A stretch of DNA of 49,630 nt from Plantago elongata (taxonomy: Eukaryota > Streptophyta > Magnoliopsida > Lamiales > Plantaginaceae). The stretch is from positions 1 through 49,630 of the forward strand of contig JAYMSP010000491.1 in assembly GCA_036897095.1 (NCBI GenBank), written 5' to 3'. Below the pieces are notes generated by a model. That model searched no databases. It worked only from the letters and a program-made list of their open reading frames with translations, and had not been told where the DNA came from. This document shows positions 12,353-24,700 of the stretch, piece after piece. The translations under genes and the position numbers were made by a program. Position 1 is the first letter of the stretch. Each line of letters opens with the position of its first letter.

Positions 12353-15300
12353 ATGACGGTATCCAAGTTTTTCCGTAAGGTAACTTCATCAACTTCCATT
12401 CCTTGTATTTTCTTATCACCTGGCCGGTGTACTTTACCGATCGATCCATCGATTTTACTTTACTACTAGACTAGTTTCTTTAGGTTCTACTTATCAACTT
12501 TCATCACAACTTGTACTACTTTATTATCTCATTCTTTGTATTTTGTTATGTATTGGGAGAGTTTAGCGACTACTTTCTGCATTTTTCTAGTTTCTAGTTC
12601 ATCGATCTTTTTTACGACTATTTTCTGCATTTTTCTAGTTTCTAGTTTATCGTACGACTACTTTCTGCATTGATCTAGCTTCTAGTGTATCGATCTATTT
12701 TATGACTAGTTTCTGCATTGATCTAGCTTCTAGTTTATCGATCTATGTTACAACTAGTTTCTGCATTGATCTAGCTTCTAGTTTATCGATATATGTTACG
12801 ACTAGTTTCTGCATACTTCTAGCTTCTCGTTTATCGATCTATTTTACGACTAATTTCTTCATTTTTCTAGTTTCTAATTATCGGTCTATTTTATGACTAG
12901 TTTCTGCATTGATCTAGCTTCTAGTTTATCGATCTATTTTATGACTAGCTTCTAGTTTGTCGATCTACTTCACGACTAGTTTCTGCACTGATCTAGCTTC
13001 TAGTGATCTAATTTATCGATCTATTTTACGACTGGTTTCTGCATTTCACTAGCTTCTAGTTTATCGATCTATTTTACGACTGGTTTCTGCATTAATCTAG
13101 GTTGCAGCTTATCAAGTTTTATCAGAGTTTGTATTTTATTATCTCATCCTCTGTATTTTGGTTTGTCATCACCTGTGTGTAGGGAGATTTTAGCGATTCG
13201 GACGTGGAGACAGATTATGAAGAGGATTTTGAGATTGGAGATGAGCCTACTAGCAAATATGCTATCAATCAAAGTGACAGTGATGATTCTGACTCTGATC
13301 AGAGTCGTGAAATTCTGTGCTATAAGGACAAGTATTTTGCTGAAATGGTTGCTACTGTAGATCAGATGAAAAGTTTCATGGACTTAAATGACTGGGCTAG
13401 TCAGCAAGAAAGTTTGGACAAGTTTAACAAGCAGCTAGAGAAGTTCATGAAGGTGACGGGATCTCTTAGAGTTCCGAATCTTTATGTTAGGGCTCTTGTG
13501 ATGCTTGAGGATTACTTGAATCCCATATGGGCAGATAAGGAGGCAAGGAAAAACATGAAAACTGGTATAGCCAGGGAGTTGAACTCGATGGTGCATAAAT
13601 TGAAGAAGAATAATAAGCAGTATGAGGATTTGTTAAGCCAGTGTAGGGACAGGCCTCAACTCTTTGAGAAAGATGCTGAGGATGAGCTACTTGTGAAGAG
13701 TGCTGGTGATATGGATCGAATGATGGAGATGGAAATAGAGCATCAGGAGAATTGCAGCGGGGGAGGATGGATGATGAGAGGCAAGAAAGGTAAAAATAAG
13801 ATGGTGGATTATCAAATTAAGGAATCGAGCCAGATTACATGGGACACTGTGAATGATAAGTTTATGGAGATTGTTGCTGCTAGAGGTAAGAAAGGAACTG
13901 GCAGGATTGAGTTGGTAGAGCATCTAGCTTCCTTAATAAGGTTTGCCAAGACACCTGCACAGAAGCTGCAGATTCTATTCTACGTTGTCGTAGCACGATT
14001 TGATATTATTCTGAGTGGCTACATGCCGATTGCCGCGTGGAAACAATCTGCCAAGGATATGTTAACCATACTTGATATGCTAACTCAGTATCCTAATCTT
14101 ATGGTTGATGATACGATGGTACCAGATGAAAATGAGAGCAGGAAAGGAGCAGATTTCAATGGTACAATTAGACTCTGGGGTAATTTGGTAAGTTTCTTGG
14201 AAAGAATGCATCTAGAATTTTTCAAGAGCCTCCAGGTAACTGATCCACATAGCCACGGGTATGTTGAGAGAATGAAGGATGAATTCTTGCTTTTGGTTCT
14301 TGCCCAGAATGTCCAGGAATATCTGGAACAGGTTGGGAATCAGAAGGGTGCTTCAAAGGCAGCCCTTCAGAGGGTTGAGCTCATATACTACAAGCCTCAA
14401 AAGGTATATGATGCTATGAGGAATCTGGCTGAGCAAGGAGAGTCTGGTGAGGAGGTGGCTTCTGTTACTCGAGAGCTGGTGTCTCGTATACCTACATTTC
14501 CTGACAACAGTAGGGCATTGATGAACGATCTTGTTTCATTCATATACAAGTTTGGTGATGAGCGCACCAGAGTTCGTGCAATTCTTTGTGATATATATCA
14601 TCATGCCATCTCAGATGAATTCACAGAGTCCCGCGACTTGTTGCTCATGAGTCACCTGCAGGACAATATACTGCAAATAGATGTATCCACTCAGATTCTG
14701 TTAAACAGAGCTGTGGCTCAGCTTGGTTTATGTTCGTTTAGGGCTGGATTGATTGACGAAGCACACAGTTGCTTGTCAGAGTTTAATTCTCAAGGTATGA
14801 TGAAGGAGTTGCTTGCACAAGGTTTCAACCATGGCAGATCTCATGAGAACGTAAGTTTTCCCCCTTTACTTAAAACTGTTCTGATTTACTGATTGTATAT
14901 GTATCTTCTGCTGGAGAATTTGAGCATGGTAATGAGTTAGTTCTTTAATTGAATTTTACACATGAACACTAGAATAGATATGGAAAAACAGATTTTATAG
15001 ATACTATTTGGCAGGTTACAATTTATAGATTTTTTTTTTAGGCAATGATAGTAGATGCCAATCTGCAGGAATGTATAATTCTGCAGTACTTTGTCATTCT
15101 GGTTATTACACGAGATAAAAGATATAAAAAATGAAGCAGACACCATTTAAAGCTTCTGGGCAGTTAAACAGGCCTGGAGGTCTGAGTTTTGGTTCTTCTC
15201 AGTGTTAAGTAGACGTTGTGAGATTTGTTGTCAAAAAATGTCAAGTATTGGCATGGTATAGAAGCTCAGCTGGATTCAAGCAATAAGGGCATGTTGGAAT

Positions 15301-16298
15301 GGAGTAGGGTGTAGAGTCAATAATTAAAATCCATAACAGTGTTTCCCTCTGCCATCCGGCAACTCTTCTTAACTGAGTTCTTTAGTGAAATTTGGAAGAC
15401 TTGTTAGTTTGAACTTTCAAGTATGGTACCTTGATTACTTATAAGATGATTTGTTCTGCAGGTCGGAGGTTATATATTTTCCCTTTTTTGATGCTCATTG
15501 TGATTATTTTTACTTCTTTCTTTTCATGAATATCACCGTAACAGATTTTTTTAGTTTTGTCCTTGTCATTTAACAGCATCATGTTAATTATTGTGTATTC
15601 GAATTCTGCTGGAACAGATTGGGAAAAGGCACCAGATGCCCTACCACATGCACATAAACCTTGAGCTTCTTGAAGCTGTACAGCTTATCTGTTCAATGCT
15701 ACTGGATGTCCCTAACATGGCAACTAAAATATATGATGGTAGACCTAACGTAAAAAACAAGAACTTTTACAGCTTGGTCGAGTTCTGCGAGCAAAGCACC
15801 TTCATAGGCCCACCTGAAAAAATAAGGGATCATGTCATGGCCGCCACAAGGGCCCTTAAACAGGGCGATCACAAAAAGGCGTTTGAAGCTATCCAATCTC
15901 TCAACATTTGGGCACTGCTGCACAACAAAGATGATGTCCTTCAGGTGCTCAATGCTAAAATCAAAGAGGTGGGTTTGAGGACCTACCTCATGACATCTTC
16001 TTCATTGTATGACTCCATCAACCTTGACCACTTGGCCAAGATGTTTGACCTATCTGCTAGCATGATTCATTGCATTGTGAGTAAGATGATCATTGATGAG
16101 GAGCTCCATGCAAACTTGGACCAGCCGACAAGTTGCATTGTATTTCACGATATCCAGTTTACTAAACAACAAAGACGGGCTTTCTTCTTGGCTGAGAAAC
16201 TCAAACTCATCAATCGTGAGAATGCTAATGGCGGCTGTGGTGTACATTTGGGTCATCATCATACACGTGAGTACTTGCTTAGAGAGAGGATAGAGTAA
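12353..16298 (+). CDS. Divergent eukaryotic translation initiation factor 3 subunit C
   Basis: Three coding exons (12353-12379, 13183-14850, 15618-16298) join in frame to 791 residues. The N-terminus (MTVSKFF, then a Ser/Asp-rich acidic stretch) and the blocks MVATVDQMKSFM.., NNKQYEDLL, ITWDTVNDKF, AARGKKGTGR, FNGTIRLWGNL, VQEYLEQVG, ELIYYKPQKVYDAMR and SRDLLLMSHLQDNI are eIF3c. Residues about 570-745 form the PCI domain (QMPYHMHINLELLEAV, GPPEKIRDHVMAATRAL, RTYLM, DQPTSCIVFH). eIF3c is a core scaffold of eIF3 on the 40S ribosome. Plant eIF3c proteins are usually about 900 residues. This one is shorter: the long internal acidic tract is mostly missing, a few residues are absent at the exon 2/3 junction, and the C-terminus ends after a His-rich segment without the usual Gly/Arg-rich tail. 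It is probably a diverged paralogue; no frameshift or early stop was seen. Confidence 0.85.
12566..13115 (+). repeat. 48-bp minisatellite in intron 1 of the eIF3c-like gene
   Basis: About a dozen tandem copies of a 48-bp unit with the core GACTAGTTTCTGCATTGATC followed by TAGCTTCTAGTTTATCGATC and TATTTTAC. Copies differ by substitutions; one is about 31 bp and one is expanded by about 8 bp. The array fills most of the 803-base first intron. A diverged monomer is also visible upstream at about 12470-12500. The period is divisible by three, so one frame stays open over several copies, but nothing suggests it is translated. Confidence 0.9.
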
Positions 16299-18195
16299 CA
16301 GCTAACTGGTCAACCGTGCTGTTTCTTATGGGTTGACCTTGTTGGTTCATAATATCTCTAGTTCTTAGTTCGATATCACGTTGGTTCATAAACATTCACA
16401 TCGGACTGCAGCAGCTTAGCTAAGACTGCTTGAAGGGTTTTGTTTCGATCGCCTTTGTGGTTTAGTTTCTTATCTATTAGTTATAACTCTTGCTGTGATG
16501 AAGTTGAAATTTCGATATCTTGCTCCTCGCAGTGATTGTGGTTGATCCTCGTTTCATTAACTTGCAAAAGTGCTTCCAGTTGCTTCTGTTATAGAGCACA
16601 ATTAAGCTTGTTTAGTTAAAAAAATTAGCTGCTGAAAAGCTTTCCTGCTCTGAATTTAACATCTTTTAGCACTACTTTCTGCAGTTTTCAGTAACAATCA
16701 GGTTTAAGTTTAACTAGCTTTCTTTAAACTGTACCACTTTGAAGCATAAACACCCCTTCCTTAATACACAACAGCATGGAAGAGGAATTTTTATTCCTGC
16801 TAGTGGAAAGCGGCATATTACCTTCTCTATTATGAAATCCACATTTGATGAAAACCCAGTTACAACCGGCAAGATTTACACATATATATACTTGTGCCAA
16901 TTGAGCAACATTTCGTCACATGTGCATTGCCAATCACTCCCTTAGTGTTACAGAGTCCACCATCCACATTTGTGCAGAGGACCAGTCAGAGTCTGGGCTA
17001 AGAAAGAACACTGTGACTGAGTCTTGGACAAAAGTTGTACAGATTAACGTTAATATGACGAGTTTGGGAGATCACACCACATTTGGTGTAATGGAGAGTG
17101 GGATGTGGTTCTGAAGTACGCAGGAGGTCGAATGGTCTAGCATGTCCGTGTAGTAAGGGTGACTAGCTGAAAATTCCTAGCGATGCTGCAAATGTATCAG
17201 GCTGCAGTTCTTGTTGGTAGACTTAAAATCAGTTCTTGTTGATAGACTGGAGTAATAAGTTTCTCATGTGATGTGATTAATGCAGCTACAAACTTAATGG
17301 CTTTAGCTGTCACTTTTAGTTTTCCAGCTTTTGTTGCTTCCCCTACCGAAGAACTTCGTACATTCTGAAAGTATTGATTCCTGACTCAATTAACATCACT
17401 TACATGAGGATAAAGAAACTGATGCCTATCTTTACATTACTTAAAAACACCTCAAACCAGACACAGAACTGAACAGGAAGACATCTTTCCAGTACAACTG
17501 CGTCGAAGAAAGCAGGCGAACAAACAGAAAGAACCAAGCCTGTTCGGAAACTAGATGCAATAAGCTCACATATCAACAAGTGAAAACTGTCAACTCATGT
17601 TCGATTTAATGGAAAACTAGGTTTATTCTGGGAGTCATACTAAAGTAATTTGAATGACTTTCCATATACAAACCAAAGAAAAAGAACTAAACAACAGAAC
17701 AAATAAACTATTCAAATTCTAGAAATCGGCTTTACCTGATGATAATCTGTATATGATGAACTTACAAGGATGATGGTTCAATCTTCACATAACTTTACAA
17801 CTCATCTTGCACTGTCCACCGAATTGGAGACGCCGGCATAGCAAGCAGGCCGAACATACATAATAACTAGGAGTCTATGACTAATATACATCACGATCAC
17901 GAGTTGAGACGATACAACATTCTTTATGCGGTAGAAAAGGTTGACCATGTACATTTGTGCCTGAGACCAAAACATACTCTTCCTTTCTCTCACAGGAGAA
18001 TAATAATCTACACTAGCAGTGCATGCAGTCAGACATCAAATTGATACACTGAATACGAATAGGACTTTTCATAGGAGAAGAAATCGCCACTTTTTCTTTA
18101 TATGCCAACCACAAAATTTAGCATGAGCCCAGAAGATGCCTCCATCCAGTCCGTATATCCAATACACTATTTATTCGAAGAGCAAATGATTCTAT
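16299..18195. other. Convergent spacer between the eIF3c-like and COL9-like genes
   Basis: Contains the 3' UTR of the eIF3c-like gene (about 16299-16650) and the 3' UTR of the minus-strand B-box gene (ending somewhere below 18195). No other gene, RNA or clear repeat was recognised between them. Confidence 0.4.
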
Positions 18196-20693
18196 TCAGT
18201 AGCTTCTGGTTTGGCTCAGTGGATCATAGTCATAAGCCTCACCTGCCTTGACAAAGCGCCCCTTAACTCGTCTCCTAACATCTGCTCTAGCCTTGCGGGA
18301 TGCGTACCTTACTTTTTTATCAAATCTGCCAAATCATCAATTTAACAAGAAAATGGTTATACACCAGATGAGAAATTCTTGTAAAGGCTAAAAGATCAAA
18401 ATATTTACACATGAACAATCCAGTCAGAATGGTATAACATTATAATTTGTAAATGCAAAATGAAATACAAAAGAATACTGATTTTGTATGAACTACACAC
18501 AAGTAACCTTTGAAGGTGTTTGCGAATGCTTTTGATTTAATCAGCACAGGTTTTGAAAAAGTTCATACTCTAAGTTTAATATATTTTGCAGTTTTCCGTA
18601 TAAATTATCACTTTTTGCAAATACTTTATACATTCCAATAGTAATCCAGTTTTTTAAACAAATCACCACATTGGGTGCTGGGAAGCTCCAGCATCATTAA
18701 CGCTCCTGTACTAAAGAAAATGGAAAAGAGAATTCAGTAAACATACTTTCGTGTCTTTTTTTTCTCCATGTATCGCATAACAGCATCGTTCCTGCTAGAA
18801 GGAGGCATTGCATTTTCAGCACCTGGAGGATACCATGGTGGCTCTCCCATGATAAGCATCGAAGAAGCCCCACAATCTTGATAATCCCCAGTGCTGCACT
18901 CTCCAGTAATGCCAGAGAAAGAGTGCTGCCTCGTATAACAGATGTTTGGCTCTGTCTTGCAGCTGGCAACAGAATCAGCAGAAGCAGCAGTGCTGCATGC
19001 TGGCTGCATCACCTTCACCCTTCCAACCGAAGACCCCTATAAAGTATCCAACCATATATGTGCTTAGTCAATAGACACTTGTGTACAAGTAAAAAAGGAG
19101 ATACTGAGCTAAGGTAGTGGAAAGTTCAGAAACAGAGAACCGGAAGGGGCAAGGTACTTACCAGTCCTGTCCAAAATAGATAGTGCAATATGAATGAAAA
19201 ATTAATATAAAGTATGATTTCTGCAAAACACAAACAACTTTTGCCTAAAGATGGTTAGAGCAATGCCTATAGAACTATGAGAACAATGACTGTTACCTTT
19301 GATGGAATTAATGAATGCATCAGATTTTTTTCTAAGTAATGATAACATATTTATTTTTGTCAAACACACATTCCTATATAACGGCAAGATTTGTGATAGG
19401 GATCTGAAAAAAGATTAAGAAATGTTCTTAAACAGTTTATGATCAAGGCATTACCTCAGCAGTATAACCACCATCACAGTTCGAAACTGACATCTCTTGT
19501 GTCCCAAACAATTCGTCAATCCCATCATTATCAAAAAGTTGTTCCTGATCATAAGTTATACCAAATAGTTCTTCATAATTCTCAATACTTAGGTCGACCT
19601 CATCCATGTTAAGATCATCATAGAAAGCATCATGTTCACATGAAGTTGGTCCCTTCGACCCTGGTAAGAAGGCCTGCATACAGAACATATTGACTTTTAG
19701 TGAGTTAGATAAAGTAGTTCCTCCACATAATCTAACTGTTTCCAGAAAGAGAGATGGAGATGCTGGAAGACTCAAAAACTAATTTTTTGAGAGAGATTGT
19801 AGATTTCTCATTTGAAGTGCCCCTATACATAACTAAGCTCAAGGCAGACAAGACAGAGGTTGATACTTCAGGCCAAGCAATGTGCACTATGTATGGAATG
19901 TAAATATATTACATAAATTTTATGATGATAATGTTTAGGATATCATTAATCATAAAACATGAACAACTGATAGGATGGAACTTGGAAAAGACATCTGACT
20001 GTTACCAAAAAAAAACAGAAAAAAAAAAGAACCAGCTATAGCTACTAGACTCCGAAAGGTAAAACAAGTAGCTCATACAGTAAACAATGAGAATCAGACT
20101 ACCTTGTGTGTAGCTAAACCACTAGATCCAGCCATCTGATCTGCAGTCTGTAGCTTGGCATCAAGTAAAGATGTCATTGATTCAACCCCCCTGTCCTCAT
20201 CATGCAGATAGGTCGTTTCCTGCACCAAAGATTCATCTTGCATGTTGCTCTTTTCTTGGTGTCCTCTGCTGTCCTGGGCCCCACTACCAGTAATGCTCAT
20301 TGAACCAATTCCGCGTTCACAAGTGGTGTCTCCAACTGAAGGGCCATCTAAGAGAAATGACCAAATATCAGAGAGCTCGGCAGCTGAAGGGCATCCAGTG
20401 TAGCAATGAACGGCTTGCCTCTTATGTGAGGAGCTCGTATTTAAGGAGCTCGTATTTGGAGCAACGTGTACTATCCAATCACAATTCTGACAAAGAGATA
20501 TCCTCTCTTCTATGCATCTAACGAAAGCTGGCTGAGAATTGCACTTTTCACAACTGAGTGTCCTGGAGTGACGTCTTGAAAGTGCATTCGCAGAATGGAC
20601 ATTACGGTCACATGACAAGCATAAACTTGCTGCATCAGATCGACAGTACACAATGGACCTTTGATCCCCACAAAAATCACAAAGATATCCCAT
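18196..20693 (-). CDS. CONSTANS-LIKE zinc finger protein, COL9/COL10 type
   Basis: Four coding exons (minus: 20693-20103, 19673-19455, 19036-18747, 18325-18196) join in frame to 409 residues. B-box 1 spans residues 5-42 with a full C-X2-C-X8-C-X7-C-X2-C-X4-H-X8-H ligand set. B-box 2 (48-76) keeps five Cys and the first His, but has Asn at 85 where a strict B-box would have its second His; this divergence is typical of the COL group with one normal and one altered B-box. A middle acidic motif ([17 protein letters not shown], about 220-236) follows. The CCT domain (about 353-398, [20 protein letters not shown]...[10 protein letters not shown]) is split by the last intron, and the end is [15 protein letters not shown]9-type proteins act in light and photoperiod signalling; in Arabidopsis COL9 delays flowering. 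A nuclear transcriptional role is inferred from the family. Confidence 0.92.
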
Positions 20694-21780
20694 ACTTCAA
20701 TTTATTTGACTTCTTCCCCAAACTTCTCAAAGTTCACAACTTTTGCCTGGATTGAAGGATGATACTGAATCGGTAATGCACGAAGAGTACGGTAAAGAAT
20801 ATTATGGTACTTCCTTCATCCGAATAAACACCCTGCACTAAAAGGACATACACTAATCATTACAAAGATTCAGCGCATCTAGGAATTAAGCTTGAACAAT
20901 GACCATTTGCACAACAATTACATGCTTTTAACAGAAGAAGAGAATTAATTCAGAAACCTTGACAGAACATATTCTCTCTGGCCCCATAATATTATCAGAA
21001 AAATCGCGAGAACAGATTCTTTACCGATATACATCACTACATAATACTCAATAAATGAAAAATTAAGATGCCAAACGAATAAGAGCTGAATCATTCAGAC
21101 TGAAAAGATAGTAAAATGGTCCAAGCCTTCAACATGTTAAGAATCAAGAATCCTACCCATTGAAGCAGAACCATTAAAATCTACCCCGCGGTAAAAACTT
21201 CGAAAATATAGTAAGTCTGCTTTCATTCCATAGGAGTAAAATCTGCAATTTCTAGACCCTGTAACTCCTTTTCTAGACCACAAAATTTACATTTTGTTCA
21301 TGAAACATCAGAGAAAAAGTTTCCCAAAAAACAAATTATGAAGGGAACTAGAAAAGCTAGCAATTGAACTAATCTGAACTTATGAAACCCTTGAATAGAA
21401 AGAAACACCTGCAATCAAACCAGAAATGAAACTCAAACATAGAGATTTCAGCTGAAAATGAAAGGCAAAGGCAAAATAAACAACAGATCAAAAAGACTGT
21501 AACTTAAGCCAAGATTTCCAAAACCCATATGTAAACATGAACTTCTAAGCCAAGAAACAAAAAACCCAATTCCAGAAAGTAATGTATTTACCTTAATAAC
21601 TGTCAAAAAAGCTGTCAAAGCTGAAACAAAAAAGGGGAATTGCTTTTCAAACAGCTTTGAATCTCAGGTTGAGACCAAAACCCTACAAAGATCGGAGCCT
21701 TCTAGAAGAGATATACAGTGGATTTTTTCTCTCTCTAGCAGAAGAAGATGAAGAAGATGATGATGAAATTCATATGGAAG
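20694..21780 (-). other. 5' leader of the COL9-like gene with probable intron
   Basis: On the minus strand a CT-rich first exon (about 21780-21592) ends at TTAAG/GTAAAT. A CAG acceptor candidate (CAATCCAG/GCAAAAG) lies near 20745, about 50 bases upstream of the ATG. A TATAATAA-like element lies near 21808-21818 and a GAGAGA run near 21866-21880. Exact leader splicing is inferred, and more than one acceptor is possible. Confidence 0.45.
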
Positions 21781-21799
21781 TGAATATTTTGGCTCTGAC

Positions 21800-24700
21800 A
21801 AAGTTTTTATTATAAATAAATTTAAAATAAAATAAAAATAATATCAAAAGGTCATGAAAAGTGCAAAAGAGAGAGAGAGAAAGTTAAGAGGTGGGCTCCA
21901 TCCTGTGCTTTTCATGATAAAGAAAAGTTAGGCTACCACTTTTTCCTTCTTTCCCTTTTTGCCCCTTCACATAAATATCTCTATCATTTTACCCCCAACT
22001 ACTAAAACTTGGCTTCTTTTCATCCACAATATCATATCCCTTTTGGATACACCCCTCTCTTTCCTTCATTTATTAACGCTTCAACTCTCCTTACATCTAC
22101 TTTATGTTGTTACACGATGTTTTATGTGTTACTTTATTTTATTACACAATATTTTATGTATGGTACGATAAAAATTATATCAGTGAATGAGTTGTGATTA
22201 GAAATGAAACGTCACTTGAATTTATAATGCAAGTGGTGTTCAACGATTTCTAGCATATACTAGAAAAGAAGCTTATATTTGACCTTTATTTTTCTCATTG
22301 ATTGTAACATTGAAATATAAAACAAGTAAATTTTACTAAACAAAAGAATTGTAAATACGATTGTACTTCAATTTCATTATTCAAGACCTTCTCCATTAGG
22401 TACTAGAGTTTTGGTTGGTTGAGTGAAATCGTGTTTGAAATTATCCACTATCATTTCATACAGTTCTAGAAGTTATCGTGCACTATACATGTTTGTTTTT
22501 TATTTAATTTTGTTTAATAACTTGTATATTTTAAAATATGTGAATATTTTTTATAAAGTAACATATTTTATTATAATATATAGTGTGTGATTGAAAATTC
22601 AAAATCAAGAAAAAGAATGAGAGTGCAAAAGGAAAACATGGATTTTAGAATGTTTTTTAATTGATTTAAGAAAATATGATATGATGTACCAAATTTTGTA
22701 GGCTTTACATTAACAACAATAGATATTAAAGAGAACTTTATTAGTAGGCCATAAGTAGACTTTTGAATTAAACAATAAATAACACTAGACAAACACATAC
22801 TAAGCTAGTAAGATATGAAAAAATGGTCCAAATGTTTTTCCTTTTTGATAATGATGGATTTGAAGAATTGAGAGGAAAGTATGAAGAGAAAAAGGATAGA
22901 GGATGAAAAGATAAATAAAATTGAAGCAATTAAGATGAAAAGTACTTGGTACAATATAATTGGCTGTTTTCATAAAGAAGTGGATAATCATGGAGTATCA
23001 ATTCATCAAATATGGAAGATGATGGTTTATGGTATTTCTAGCACTGTGTAAATAATTAAATACTAAAAATCTCTATCTTTTTCAATGTTGAGGGGTAATT
23101 TCGGTATTTCAAAAGGTATCCTGTAAATATCTACGTATCTATTTGTGATTTGAGTTGGTATCCTACTCCTCCTATAAGATGAGTAGAATGAACGTGTTGA
23201 CTTGCATAATTTCGGTATATTGCTATTGTGTCCAAACAATAACTTACATACGTGTATTTCTCTCATTAGCTACTCTCCATTATTTTCGTATTTTACTCTT
23301 AAAGACACCTAAAATATTATATCGATTGTTGACTCGAACGATAGACTTAATTAAAAGTCTCGAATTCAAACTTTAAAAAACATCGTGGAAGACAGGAAGA
23401 AGTGTCCTCTAAAAATGACCTGATATAAATACTACTGAAAATTAAAAGAAAAAACTTTATACTTCCAGCATATGAATATTTTATAACAAATCAACATCAC
23501 ATAGAGTATAACTATAAATATTATATATTTTATTTATAATAATAAACTTACATTATAGTAGTATCGTTGTATCTTTTAAATATATGATATTTTAACTAAC
23601 CTATGAAGTTTGTAATTGTATGTTTTTCCGGCCTCGCAAAAGTCACGCCTTCAAGTGGATTTTAAAAATTAAAGTATATTTATCAAAATGAAAAAGTTTC
23701 AGTATTGGTTTGTTATTTTTTAAAAAAAGTCAAGTTTTCAAAGCTACCCAAAAGCAATTTTTTATGGAATATGCATATTTGTATCATAATAATGAAACAT
23801 TTGGGCGGGTGTAAGTGTTTTGAGATATAAATTTTTAATAAATCATTAAAGACAAACATATATTATTAAGTAGATTGTTAGTGTTATTAATAAAAATATA
23901 TATATGTTATCAATATTAATGTTTATTTATATCATAACAATGCTTATCTTTTATTAATAAAATTAACATTTTGCAATTGGTTAATAATATTATAATTTCA
24001 CTAATAACATATTGCGTTTATATATAAGTTATGTACAAACTGTTTTTTTATAACACTTTGTGTTTGAAACGACATTTACAATTTATTTAAAACGTCATAC
24101 AAATTATTTATCATTTTGGAGTGCGAGTTAATACTCGAAAAATATTTAGTTACTACTTCTCGTTATTTCACACACTATATTCCTTCTCATTTTGATCAAC
24201 TAGCATGATAATGAGCTTATATGTTCAAGGTATTGTATATAAATAAACATATGTGTTCCTTCTCATTGTCTACATATTCTTTGGGTGACATTCATCTCTC
24301 AAGAACATTGTTCAAACATACACTACATTTAAAATTGAAACTATAAATATTTGATTTCCAATTTGAGAGATAAGAAGAAAAAAATTGTGATTAAAGTTTC
24401 CCTAATCACATATTACTATAACTAGAAATTGAAGTTGGTCTTTTTATCCATCATGGAGTGCCTAAAAGTTGTAAGACTAATGTGGATATTTGAGATTGAC
24501 ATTTAACTGACCAGACTTCTCAATCTGGTTTATAAGAACATGCCCCATTTGCTTCATTGATTATTCCTTGCCATTTTTGCTAATCTAAGCTCCAAATATG
24601 CAGTCCATCGTTAACTTATGATGTGATTACCAACTTAGTACTACTATTAAGGAAAGAATCTATTGAATATTCCAAAATGTGATGTGTGGGACTTGGATAT

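Noticed and set aside
12702..12896. Open frame of repeated TSFCIDLASSLSIYV-type units
   Set aside because: It is a by-product of the 48-bp minisatellite inside an intron; the period is a multiple of three, and copies with indels break the frame.
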